From the NCBI GenBank assembly GCA_947456005.1, contig CANGRP010000072.1:1-10284 (forward strand): 10,284 nucleotides of DNA, written 5' to 3'. Below the pieces are notes generated by a model. The model had not been told where the DNA came from. It saw only the letters and a program-made list of their open reading frames with translations, and made no database searches. Each line of letters begins with the position of its first letter. Positions within the stretch are counted from its first letter, which is position 1. The stretch is from Caulobacteraceae bacterium (GTDB lineage: Bacteria > Pseudomonadota > Alphaproteobacteria > Caulobacterales > Caulobacteraceae). Of this stretch, positions 1 to 6,086 are shown one piece after another. Made by a program: the position numbers and the translations under genes.

Positions 1-36
1 CCCGGCTTCGCCGGGAGCTCCCCCTTGGGGGAGCAA
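1..36 (+). repeat. Hairpin-rich intergenic repeat, copy A (left end cut by window edge)
   Basis: Two adjacent perfect hairpins can be read directly. The first (1-15) has the 6-bp stem CCCGGC/GCCGGG around a TTC loop. The second (17-34) is the palindrome GCTCCCCC-TT-GGGGGAGC. Positions 16-36 are identical to 136-156, giving a 21-bp perfect direct repeat with copy C. The unit probably starts before the window, because copy C has a further GACCCCCTC block upstream. It matches the general look of short dispersed intergenic palindromes common in high-GC alphaproteobacteria; family membership is inferred. Confidence 0.8.
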
Positions 37-49
37 TGGCTCCCTAATT

Positions 50-95
50 CCTCCCCCCAGGGGGAGGTGGACCGCGCAGCGGGCCGGAGGGGGTC
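50..95 (-). repeat. Hairpin-rich intergenic repeat, copy B (inverted)
   Basis: Read on the minus strand this has the same order as copy C: GACCCCCTC (95-87), an inner hairpin (85-69, two short paired blocks around a TGC loop with one mismatch), then the outer palindrome CCTCCCCC-TG-GGGGGAGG (67-50). The sequence of the inner hairpin differs from A and C but its ability to pair is kept. It lies head to head with copy C: positions 87-96 and 110-119 form a 10-bp perfect inverted repeat. Confidence 0.75.
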
Positions 96-110
96 TGCGG
101 AGGCGCCCTA

Positions 111-156
111 GACCCCCTCAGTCAGCTTCGCTGACAGCTCCCCCTTGGGGGAGCAA
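111..156 (+). repeat. Hairpin-rich intergenic repeat, copy C
   Basis: The most complete forward copy: a GACCCCCTC block (111-119), the hairpin GTCAGC-TTC-GCTGAC (121-135), then GCTCCCCC-TT-GGGGGAGC (137-154) and CAA-type tail. The second hairpin is identical to copy A, whereas the first keeps the TTC loop and perfect pairing but has a different outer stem. The remaining stretch 157-218, downstream of metW, contains no gene. It has a T-rich run on the plus strand (about 169-180) and a weak stem 193-200/208-215 just past the metW stop, without the T-run of a classical terminator in the metW direction. Confidence 0.8.
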
Positions 157-218
157 CTGGCGATGTGACTCTTTCTTTTTGGGGAGATGACAGCGGCGGT
201 CAGCGGAATCGCCGCGAC

Positions 219-830
219 CTAGCCGCGCCTCAGCACGAAGACCGCCGCCTCGGCGCGCCAGTTCTCCAGCGCCGAGCGGGGGTCGATGGGCCGGGCGGGC
301 CGGCCGCCCGACAGGGCCGCGCAGGCCTCGATCCTCAGGCCCAGGTCATCCGTCAGGGCGAGGAAGTCGTGCAGGGTGCACAGGTGGATGTTGGGCGTGG
401 ACCACCAGGGGTTGGGCAGGGCCCGGGTCTCGGGCATCCGTCCCCGCGCCAGGAGGGCCCAACGCACCCGCCAGTGGCCGAAGTTCGGGAAGCTCACCAC
501 CGCCCGATCGGCGATCCGCAGGAGCTCCGAGACCACATGCCGGGGGTCGCGCATCTGCTGCAGGGTCTTGGAGAGGATGGCCATGTCGAAGGCCCGGGTT
601 GGGAAGCTGTCGAGGTCGCGGTCGGCGTCGCCCTGCACAACCGCCAGGCCCCGGGCCAGGCAGGCCGAGACCCCGTCGGCGGAGATCTCCAGCCCCTGGC
701 CGTCGACGCCCCGTTCCCGGGTCAGCAGGTCCAGGAGGTCGCCCTCCCCGCAGCCCACGTCCAGCACCCGCGCCCCGTCCGGCGTCAGGCGAAGGATCTC
801 GCGGAAGTCCTCGCGGAGGGCCGGGCTCAC
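219..830 (-). CDS. metW: Methionine biosynthesis protein MetW (SAM-methyltransferase-like)
   Basis: A 203-residue protein of the MetW family, a class I methyltransferase fold usually encoded directly after metX and thought to support homoserine O-acyltransferase activity or methionine control. The nucleotide-binding motif VLDVGCGEGDLLDLL lies at residues 22-36, and an acidic end-of-strand region GLEIS at 46-50. The family signature SFPNFGHWRVRW is at 113-124, followed by PWWSTPNIHLCT at 141-152. The length is typical (about 200). I chose the GTG start at 830 because its GTGA overlaps the metX stop codon (827-829), implying translational coupling; the same frame stays open further upstream, but that part only runs across metX in another frame. 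The cytoplasmic protein ends at a TAG at 219-221. Whether it methylates anything is not known from the sequence. Confidence 0.9.
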   Translation of the reverse strand: MSPALREDFREILRLTPDGARVLDVGCGEGDLLDLLTRERGVDGQGLEISADGVSACLARGLAVVQGDADRDLDSFPTRAFDMAILSKTLQQMRDPRHVVSELLRIADRAVVSFPNFGHWRVRWALLARGRMPETRALPNPWWSTPNIHLCTLHDFLALTDDLGLRIEACAALSGGRPARPIDPRSALENWRAEAAVFVLRRG

Positions 831-1984
831 GCCAGACCCCGCTTCTCGGCGGCCGAGGTCAGGAAGCCGCGCAGGGCCGAGTCCAGGGCCGGTTCCTCCA
901 GGAAGATGGCGTCGTGGCCCTTGTCGGTCTCGATCTCGACGAAGCTGGCCCGGCAGCCGGCGGCGTTGAGGGCCCGCACCACATGCCGGCTCTCCGCCGT
1001 GGCGTAGAGCCAGTCCGAAGAGAAGGACAGGACACAGAAGCGAACATCCCGCGCCGGGACAAAGGCGCTCGCCAGCTGTCCGCCATAGGCCGCCGCCAGG
1101 TCGAAATAGTCCAGGGCCCGGGTGATGTAGAGGTAGGAGTTGGCGTCGAACCGGTCGACGAAGCTGGCCCCCTGGTGGCGCAGGTAGCTCTCGACCTGGA
1201 AGTCGCTCTCGAAGCCCCAGGACAGGCCGTCCCTCTGCAGCTCGCGGCCGAACTTGCGCTGCAGGGCCGCCTCGGACAGGTAGGTGATGTGAGCCGCCAT
1301 GCGGGCGACGGCCAGGCCCTTCTCCGGCCGCACCCCCGCCGCCTCGTAGGCGCCGCCGCGCCAGTCGGGATCCGCCATGATCGCCGCCCGGCCCACCTCG
1401 TGGAAGGCGATGTTCTGGGCCGAATGCCGGGCCGCCCCGGCGATGCAGACCGCCGAGAAGATCCGCTCGGGATAGTCCGCCGCCCACTGGAGGGCCTGCA
1501 TGCCGCCCATGGAGGCGCCCACCACGGCGAACAGGGTCTCGATCCCAAGGGCCTCCACCAGCATGGCCTGGGCGCGGACCATGTCGGCGATGGTGATCAC
1601 CGGGAAGGCCAGGCCCCAGGGCGCGCCGGTCGCCGGGTCGGTCGAGCCCGGCCCCGTCGTGCCCATGCAGCCGCCCAGGACGTTGGCGCAGATGATGAAG
1701 AAGCGGTCGGGGTCGAGGGGCAGGCCGCGTCCCACCACCCGGGTCCACCAGCCGGGCTTGCCGGTCACCGGGTGGGTGGAGGCCAGGTACTGGTCGCCGG
1801 TCAGGGCGTGCATGACCAGGACCGCGTTCGAGCGGTCGGCGTTGAGGTGGCCGTAGGTCCGGTAGGCGACCTCCAGGGGCGCCAGGGTCGCCCCCGAGTC
1901 CAGCCTCAGCGGGCGGTCGGCGGGGAACCGCCAGACGCCGCCGCCGGACTCGATTCCGTCATGAGGGGACGAGAGAGCCTTCAT
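827..1984 (-). CDS. metX: Homoserine O-acyltransferase MetX (acetyl- or succinyltransferase)
   Basis: Acylates L-homoserine from an acyl-CoA, the committed step of methionine synthesis, in the cytoplasm. It is an alpha/beta-hydrolase fold protein of 385 residues from the chosen start. The catalytic triad is visible: Ser158 in GASMGGMQ, Asp324 in SFSSDWLY and His357 in DKGHDAIF. HALTGDQ (59-65) and the NVLGGCMGTTGP loop (101-112) are family blocks. The acyl donor cannot be settled by eye; Met in the GGCMG loop is a hint towards succinyl-CoA, from memory of MetX subgroups. The ATG at 1984 is preferred because homologues begin shortly before the GGG-WRFPADRPLRLDSG region. An in-frame ATG at 2056 would add 24 residues of unconserved look (MFIAAPPPCAKRL...) and leave only 23 bp to the divergent gene. 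Neither start has a strong ribosome binding site. It overlaps metW by 4 bp. Confidence 0.93.
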   Translation of the reverse strand: MKALSSPHDGIESGGGVWRFPADRPLRLDSGATLAPLEVAYRTYGHLNADRSNAVLVMHALTGDQYLASTHPVTGKPGWWTRVVGRGLPLDPDRFFIICANVLGGCMGTTGPGSTDPATGAPWGLAFPVITIADMVRAQAMLVEALGIETLFAVVGASMGGMQALQWAADYPERIFSAVCIAGAARHSAQNIAFHEVGRAAIMADPDWRGGAYEAAGVRPEKGLAVARMAAHITYLSEAALQRKFGRELQRDGLSWGFESDFQVESYLRHQGASFVDRFDANSYLYITRALDYFDLAAAYGGQLASAFVPARDVRFCVLSFSSDWLYATAESRHVVRALNAAGCRASFVEIETDKGHDAIFLEEPALDSALRGFLTSAAEKRGLA

Positions 1985-2079
1985 CGGCCCGCTTGGACCG
2001 TCTGTCCGTTTCGCTGTCAACCGCTTCGCACACGGCGGTGGTGCGGCTATGAACATCCCGCAAGGGATTTGGAGCGGGC
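1985..2079. promoter_or_regulatory. Divergent intergenic region between metX and the sixA-like gene
   Basis: This 95-bp stretch must hold the promoters of both divergent units. On the minus strand a perfect TTGACA (2020-2015) could be a -35 box for metX, but the hexamer 17 bp further on (TCCAAG) is a poor -10. On the plus strand GCTATGAAC (2046-2054) resembles the GCTA-type -10 described for Caulobacter housekeeping promoters, without a convincing -35. GGAG at 2071-2074 serves the plus-strand gene. I looked for a SAM-II-like leader ahead of metX and saw none. The promoter assignments are weak. Confidence 0.3.
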
Positions 2080-2574
2080 ATGGACAGGCTGATTCTCCTC
2101 CGGCACGGGGAGGCCGAGGCGGGCTCGGAGACGGGCGGCGACTTCGGGCGGCGGCTGACGGGGCGAGGGCGCGAGGCCAGCGCCGCCGTGGCCTCAGCCC
2201 TGGCCGATGTCGGCCTGATCCCGGACCTGGCCCTGGTGTCCGCCGCCGTGCGCACCCGGGAGACCTGGGCGGCCATGAGCGGCCTCCTGCCGGGCTGCGA
2301 GGTCCGCTTCGAGGAAGGCCTCTACCTGGCCGAGGCCCCGGAGATGCAGCGCCTGGCCCGCAGCGCGGAGGCCGCCGGGGTGATCCTTCTGGTCGGCCAT
2401 AACCCGGGGCTCCAGGAGCTGGCCGAGGCCCTGATGGTCGCGGCCTCAGGACCGTCGGACATCCTGTCCCGCATCCGCAGCGGCTTCCCCACCTCGGCGG
2501 CGGTGGCCTTCGCCTTCGACGCCAACGGCCGCCCGGCGTTCGACGGCTTCTTCCAGCCTGACCCCCTCGGATGA
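2080..2574 (+). CDS. SixA-family histidine phosphatase
   Basis: A 164-residue member of the histidine phosphatase (phosphoglycerate mutase-like) superfamily, close in size and layout to SixA, the phosphohistidine phosphatase that removes phosphate from phosphorelay or PTS proteins. The LLRHGEAE motif at residues 6-13 contains the catalytic His9. Arginines of the RTRET block are at 58-62, and the second catalytic histidine is His107 in LLVGHNPGLQEL. No signal peptide or membrane segment is visible, so it should be cytoplasmic. The start is supported by GGAG five bases upstream. Its TGA overlaps the start of the next gene (ATGA), so it is the first gene of a tightly coupled run with the DUF952 gene and pyrD. 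The substrate is unknown; SixA itself is inferred from family resemblance only. Confidence 0.85.
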   Translation: MDRLILLRHGEAEAGSETGGDFGRRLTGRGREASAAVASALADVGLIPDLALVSAAVRTRETWAAMSGLLPGCEVRFEEGLYLAEAPEMQRLARSAEAAGVILLVGHNPGLQELAEALMVAASGPSDILSRIRSGFPTSAAVAFAFDANGRPAFDGFFQPDPLG

Positions 2575-2912
2575 CCCGGATCTACAAGATCCTGCCGCGC
2601 GCAGAGTGGGACGCCGCCCGGGAGGCTGGGCGGTTCGTCGGGTCCGCCGTGGACCTGGCCGACGGCTACATCCACTTCTCCACCGCCGCCCAGGCGCCCG
2701 AGACCGCCGCCCGGCACTTCGCGGGCCAGGCCGGCCTGGTGGTGCTGGAGGTCGAGGGCGACGACCTCGGGGAGGCTCTGGTCTGGGAGCCGTCCCGGGG
2801 CGGGGACATCTTTCCCCACCTCTATAGCGCGCTCCCCGCCGCCGTCGTCCGCCGGGTCCTGCCCGCGCCCCTCGGCGCCGACGGCGTCCCGCAACTGGAC
2901 CTCACGCCATGA
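2571..2912 (+). CDS. DUF952 family protein
   Basis: A 113-residue small cytoplasmic protein recognisable as DUF952 by IYKILPRAEW at residues 4-13, the GYIHFSTAAQ block at 32-41, the LVVLEVE strand around 56-62, and FPHLYSALP near 81-89. The length is normal for the family (about 110). The function is not established; the fold is related to ADP-ribosyl-handling or glutathione-transferase-like proposals in annotation, none of which I can support from sequence. It starts at an ATG inside the preceding stop (ATGA, 2571-2574) and ends in an ATGA overlap with pyrD (2909-2912), so it is co-translated with both. The association of DUF952 with pyrD is, as I recall, common in related alphaproteobacteria. 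Confidence 0.87.
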   Translation: MTRIYKILPRAEWDAAREAGRFVGSAVDLADGYIHFSTAAQAPETAARHFAGQAGLVVLEVEGDDLGEALVWEPSRGGDIFPHLYSALPAAVVRRVLPAPLGADGVPQLDLTP

Positions 2913-3955
2913 GCGGCCTGCACGACCTCGCCGCTGTAGCCCTCAGGACCCTCGATCCCGAGGACGCCCACCGCCTGACTATCCGGGCCCTGGCGCTCGG
3001 GCTCGGCCCCCGCGCCCCGGCGCCCGACCCGATCCTGGCGACGACCGTCGCGGGCCTGTCCCTGCCTAGCGCCGTCGGCCTGGCCGCCGGCTTCGACAAG
3101 AACGCCGAGGCCTTTGGCCCCATGCTGGCGGCGGGCTTCGGCTTCGTGGAGTGCGGCACCCTCACCCCCCTGCCCCAGTCCGGCAATCCGCGGCCGCGCC
3201 TGTTCCGGCTCTCGGAAGACCAGGCGGTCATCAACCGCATGGGCTTCAATAACGCCGGGCTGGAGGCCTTCGCCGCCCGCCTCGCCCGGCCGGGCCGCCC
3301 CGGCCCCGTCGGCGCCAACATCGGCGCCAACAAGGACTCCGAGGACCGGATCGGCGACTATGTCACGGGGCTGAAGCGGCTCTGGGGCCTGGCCGACTGG
3401 TTCACGCTCAACATCTCCTCGCCCAATACGCCCGGCCTGCGCGCGCTGCAGACCCGCGCGGCCCTCGAGGAACTTCTGGGGAGGGCGGCCGAGACCCGCG
3501 ACACCCTGCTGGCAACCGGCGCCGTTCCCCTCTTCCTGAAGGTCGCCCCCGACCTGGACGACGCCGAGATCGAGGCCATCGTCGAGACCGTGCTGGCCTT
3601 CGGGATCTCCGGGATCATCGTCGCCAACACCACCATCAGCCGCCCGGGCCTGCGCTCACCCCTGTCCGGCGAGACCGGGGGCCTGTCCGGAGCCCCCCTG
3701 CGGGATCTCGCCCAGTCGGTGCTGGGCCGGTTCAGCGACGCCGCCGCAGGGCGACTGCCCCTGATCGGCGTGGGCGGGATCGCCTCCGGGGCCGACGCCT
3801 ACGTGCGGATCCGCGCCGGGGCCTCGGCCGTCCAGCTCTACTCCGCCCTGGTCTACGCCGGGCCGGGCCTGGCGGTCCGCCTCGGCCGCGACCTCGCCGC
3901 CCGCCTGCGCGCCGACGGGTTCCGCACCCTCACCGAGGCCGTAGGCGCCCGCTGA
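2909..3955 (+). CDS. pyrD: Dihydroorotate dehydrogenase (quinone), class 2
   Basis: Oxidises dihydroorotate to orotate in pyrimidine synthesis, passing electrons through FMN to membrane quinone. The 348-residue length fits class 2 enzymes. An N-terminal amphipathic segment (about 1-45, with HRLTIRALALGLGP) is the membrane- and quinone-associated extension that separates class 2 from class 1. Visible blocks are GLAAGFDKNAEA (57-68), ECGTLTPLPQSGNPRPRLFR (81-100), NRMGFNNAG (109-117), NISSPNTPGLR (168-178, with Ser171 as the class 2 catalytic base), LKVAPDL (210-216), ANTTISRPGL (239-248), ETGGLSGAPL (255-264) and IGVGGIASG (286-294). The start ATG lies within the stop of the DUF952 gene. Nothing looks damaged. 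It ends 49 bp before the histidine kinase gene. Confidence 0.97.
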   Translation: MSGLHDLAAVALRTLDPEDAHRLTIRALALGLGPRAPAPDPILATTVAGLSLPSAVGLAAGFDKNAEAFGPMLAAGFGFVECGTLTPLPQSGNPRPRLFRLSEDQAVINRMGFNNAGLEAFAARLARPGRPGPVGANIGANKDSEDRIGDYVTGLKRLWGLADWFTLNISSPNTPGLRALQTRAALEELLGRAAETRDTLLATGAVPLFLKVAPDLDDAEIEAIVETVLAFGISGIIVANTTISRPGLRSPLSGETGGLSGAPLRDLAQSVLGRFSDAAAGRLPLIGVGGIASGADAYVRIRAGASAVQLYSALVYAGPGLAVRLGRDLAARLRADGFRTLTEAVGAR

Positions 3956-4004
3956 GACCCCCGCGCGCGTTGCCCGCAGGCCGGCTTTCGCCTACTGGAG
4001 AGAC

Positions 4005-5501
4005 ATGGCCGAAGTCCAGGCGCCAGAACCCGCCGCCGGTAAGGCCGGATGGGGTCGAACCGGCAGGAGGCTCTTCTGGCCGGGCGGCCTGTCCGCGCGC
4101 CTCCTCGTGCTGACCACCCTCTTCGTCGCCCTGGCCGGCGCCTTCATCCTGCCGCCCGCCCTGGCGGCCTTCGAGCGCAACTGGCTCCTCGACCGGGTGC
4201 GGGCCGCGGAACTGGCCTCCCTGGCCACGGAGGTGGCGCCTGACCGGGTGGTGTCTGAGAAGCTGTCCGCCCAGTTGCTGGCCGGCGCCGGGGTCGAGAC
4301 CGTGGCCATCCAGTCCCGAGGCCTGCGGCGGCTGGTCCTGCAGGGCCCCCGCCGGGACGAGGCGCCCTATCTGGTCGATCTTCGCGAGCAGGCGGTCAGC
4401 TCCTGGCTCCTGGCGCCCTTCCAGACCCTCAGCGCGGGCGATGACCGGGCGGTCCGGGTGATCGCCGAGCCGCGCTTCCGCGAGGAGGCCGAGTTCATCG
4501 AGGTGGTGGCCCCCCACGCCCCCCTGAAGGGCGAGCTCAAGGCCTATCTCTGGCAGCTGGTCTTCACCACCCTGTTCGTCGCCGGCCTGGCCGGGGCCCT
4601 GGTCTTCCTGTCGCTGAACTTCTTCCTTGTCCGGCCCATGCAGAGGATCACCCGGGCCATGGAGCGGTTCCGCGCCGACCCGGACGACCCCGCCGCCCAC
4701 CTCGATCCCTCTGGCCGTCGGGATGAGATCGGTCGCGCCGAGATCGAGCTGGACCGCATGCAGGCCGACCTGCGCGTCGCCCTGGCCTCCCGCGCCCGCC
4801 TGGCCGCCCTGGGCGAGGCTGTGGCCAAGATCAACCACGACCTGCGCAACATGCTGACCAGCGCCCAGATGGCCTCGGAGCGCCTCGCTGCGGTGCCCGA
4901 CCCCCGGGTCGCCCAGGCCCTGCCGCGCCTGGAGCGCGCCCTGGACCGGGCCGTCAGGCTGGCCAGCGACGTCCTCGCCTATGGCAAGACCCAGGAGGCG
5001 CCGCCAGCCCCCGTGCCGGTGGACCTGCCCCGGGCCCTGGCCGACGCCGCTGAGGAGGGTCGGCTGACGGACCGGCCCGAGGGCGTCCTCTTTGTCTGCG
5101 ACGTCGCCTCAGGAGTCCTGGTCGAGGCGGACCCGGACCAGCTTCACCGCATCCTGGTCAACCTGATGCGCAACGCCCGGGAGGCGATCGAGGCGGTCCT
5201 GCCGCCCCGCTCCGGGGTGGTCCGGGCCGGATGGCGGCGCGAGGGGGAGGCCGATGTCATTGTGCTGGCCGACAACGGCCCCGGCCTGTCCGAACGCGCC
5301 CGGGAGCGGCTCTTCCAGCCCTTTGCGGGCTCAGGCCGGCCGGATGGCGCGGGGCTGGGCCTGGCCATCGCCCGGGAGCTTGTCCAGGGGCATGGGGGCG
5401 AGCTGGTCATGGCCGCCACCGGACCCGCCGGCTCGGTCTTCGAGATCCACCTGCCCGCAGCCGGGGCCCGCAGCGCCCGTCGGAACCGGCCGGAGGCGTA
5501 G
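4005..5501 (+). CDS. Membrane sensor histidine kinase without adjacent response regulator
   Basis: A 498-residue transmembrane two-component kinase. Two hydrophobic segments (about 31-52 and 183-209) enclose a periplasmic sensor region of about 130 residues with no domain I recognise. A HAMP-like linker follows (about 207-258, VRPMQRITRAMERF). The phosphoacceptor is His278 in INHDLRNMLTS, an HDLRN form of the H box. ATPase boxes are complete: N box LVNLMRNAREAIEA (384-397), D/G1 box LADNGPGLSERARERLF (421-437) and G2 box GAGLGLAIARELVQGHGGEL (448-467). It should therefore be an active kinase. The start has GGAG four bases upstream. No response regulator gene is present in the window; the next gene is a MerR regulator behind its own likely promoter. 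Signal and partner are unknown. Confidence 0.92.
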   Translation: MAEVQAPEPAAGKAGWGRTGRRLFWPGGLSARLLVLTTLFVALAGAFILPPALAAFERNWLLDRVRAAELASLATEVAPDRVVSEKLSAQLLAGAGVETVAIQSRGLRRLVLQGPRRDEAPYLVDLREQAVSSWLLAPFQTLSAGDDRAVRVIAEPRFREEAEFIEVVAPHAPLKGELKAYLWQLVFTTLFVAGLAGALVFLSLNFFLVRPMQRITRAMERFRADPDDPAAHLDPSGRRDEIGRAEIELDRMQADLRVALASRARLAALGEAVAKINHDLRNMLTSAQMASERLAAVPDPRVAQALPRLERALDRAVRLASDVLAYGKTQEAPPAPVPVDLPRALADAAEEGRLTDRPEGVLFVCDVASGVLVEADPDQLHRILVNLMRNAREAIEAVLPPRSGVVRAGWRREGEADVIVLADNGPGLSERARERLFQPFAGSGRPDGAGLGLAIARELVQGHGGELVMAATGPAGSVFEIHLPAAGARSARRNRPEA

Positions 5502-5510
5502 GTCGGGGTC

Positions 5511-5546
5511 TTGACGTTCACGTAAGGCCTTCTTACGTGCGCGTCA
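5511..5546 (+). promoter_or_regulatory. Palindromic operator/promoter of the MerR gene
   Basis: Between the kinase stop and the MerR start lies a large symmetric element centred on 5529. CACGTAAG (5519-5526) and CTTACGTG (5532-5539) are perfect inverted arms around GCCTT. TGACG (5512-5516) and CGTCA (5542-5546) extend the same dyad, so 13 of 15 arm positions pair. The left half, TTGACGTTCACGTAAG (5511-5526), also resembles the shorter ACGT-nnnn-type palindromes I recall for LiuR sites. TTGACG (5511-5516) fits a Caulobacter -35, with TACGTG 17 bp downstream as a poor -10, so the dyad would lie across the promoter spacer as MerR-type activators require. Binding by the adjacent regulator is inferred. 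Confidence 0.65.
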
Positions 5547-5575
5547 CCTGTTCAACCTTGACGGAGGGCCTTCCA

Positions 5576-6049
5576 ATGCCTGCTGAACTGCGCCGTCCCG
5601 CCCGCACCTTCACCATCCGCCAGCTCTGCCAGGAGTTCGGCTGCACGCCCCGCGCCCTGCGCTTCTATGAGGACAAGGGCCTCATCTTCCCCGAGCGCGA
5701 CGGCATGAACCGGGTCTATTCCTACAAGGACCGCGCCCGCCTCCAGCTGATCCTGCGCGGCAAGCGCGTCGGCCTGGCCCTGTCCGAGATCGGCGAGATC
5801 CTCGACCTTTATGAACTGGGCGACGGCTGCGCCACCCAGAACGCCATCTCCCTGGCCAAGTTCCGCGAGCGGATCCGCGCTCTGGAGTCCCAGCGCCGGG
5901 ACATCGACATGGCCGTCGACGTCCTGCAGGAGGCCTGCGCGCGCCTGGAGTCCCAGCTGAAGCAGACCCGTCCGGACCTGCTGGAGCAGCCCGTCGAGGC
6001 CATCCGTCCCCGGCGGCCCCGGCCCGGCGAGATGCGACGCGCCGGCTGA
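5576..6049 (+). CDS. MerR-family regulator, LiuR/GnyR-like
   Basis: A 157-residue DNA-binding regulator. The winged helix-turn-helix spans about residues 11-80: FTIRQLCQEFGCTPRALRFY (12-31), YEDKGLIFPER (31-41), NRVYSYKDRARLQLILRGKR (45-64) and GLALSEIGEILDLYE (66-80). The ILRGKR-G-LSEI-E---LY pattern is that of the LiuR/GnyR group, which controls branched-chain amino acid and acyl-CoA catabolism genes. A predicted coiled-coil dimer helix follows (about 92-130), then a basic proline-rich tail. No metal-binding cysteine cluster is seen, so a metal sensor is unlikely; an acyl-CoA-type ligand is inferred. The start at 5576 has GGAGGG seven bases upstream; an open frame reaching back to 5231 only crosses the kinase gene. 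It is followed 37 bp later by the acyl-CoA dehydrogenase, its probable target with itself. Confidence 0.92.
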   Translation: MPAELRRPARTFTIRQLCQEFGCTPRALRFYEDKGLIFPERDGMNRVYSYKDRARLQLILRGKRVGLALSEIGEILDLYELGDGCATQNAISLAKFRERIRALESQRRDIDMAVDVLQEACARLESQLKQTRPDLLEQPVEAIRPRRPRPGEMRRAG

Positions 6050-6086
6050 CGCCCGCCCCGCCGCCCCTGCCTTCCCGGAGTTTCCC

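Noticed and set aside
1..156. CRISPR array
   Set aside because: Only three units, in both orientations, with spacing of 13-15 bp and self-complementary bodies; no regular spacers and no cas genes.
831..1748. Upstream extension of the metW frame to 1748, suggesting a 509-residue fusion
   Set aside because: Only the portion from the GTG at 830 resembles MetW. The upstream part overlaps conserved metX in another frame and is Gly/Arg-rich noise.
2057..2078. CCCGC/GCGGG hairpin covering the SixA-like gene's ribosome binding site as a regulatory switch
   Set aside because: Only a 5-bp stem with a 12-base loop, readily found by chance at this base composition.
1985..2079. SAM-responsive riboswitch ahead of metX
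   Set aside because: The leader would be short, and no SAM-II-like pseudoknot elements or conserved A-rich loops are visible; a covariance-model search would be decisive.
599..2092. Plus-strand open frame of 497 codons opposite metX and metW
   Set aside because: It is the mirror of strongly conserved metX/metW coding sequence. Its product is low-complexity Gly/Arg/Pro/Val-rich sequence with no recognisable motif, typical of antisense frames in high-GC DNA.
3930..4838. Minus-strand 302-codon frame opposite the histidine kinase
   Set aside because: Gln/Gly/Asp-rich low-complexity product, no start signal, and the plus strand has clear kinase motifs.
5231..5575. N-terminal extension of the MerR protein by 115 residues
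   Set aside because: The extension overlaps the histidine kinase ATPase domain in another frame; the ATG at 5576 has a good ribosome binding site and a normal MerR N terminus.
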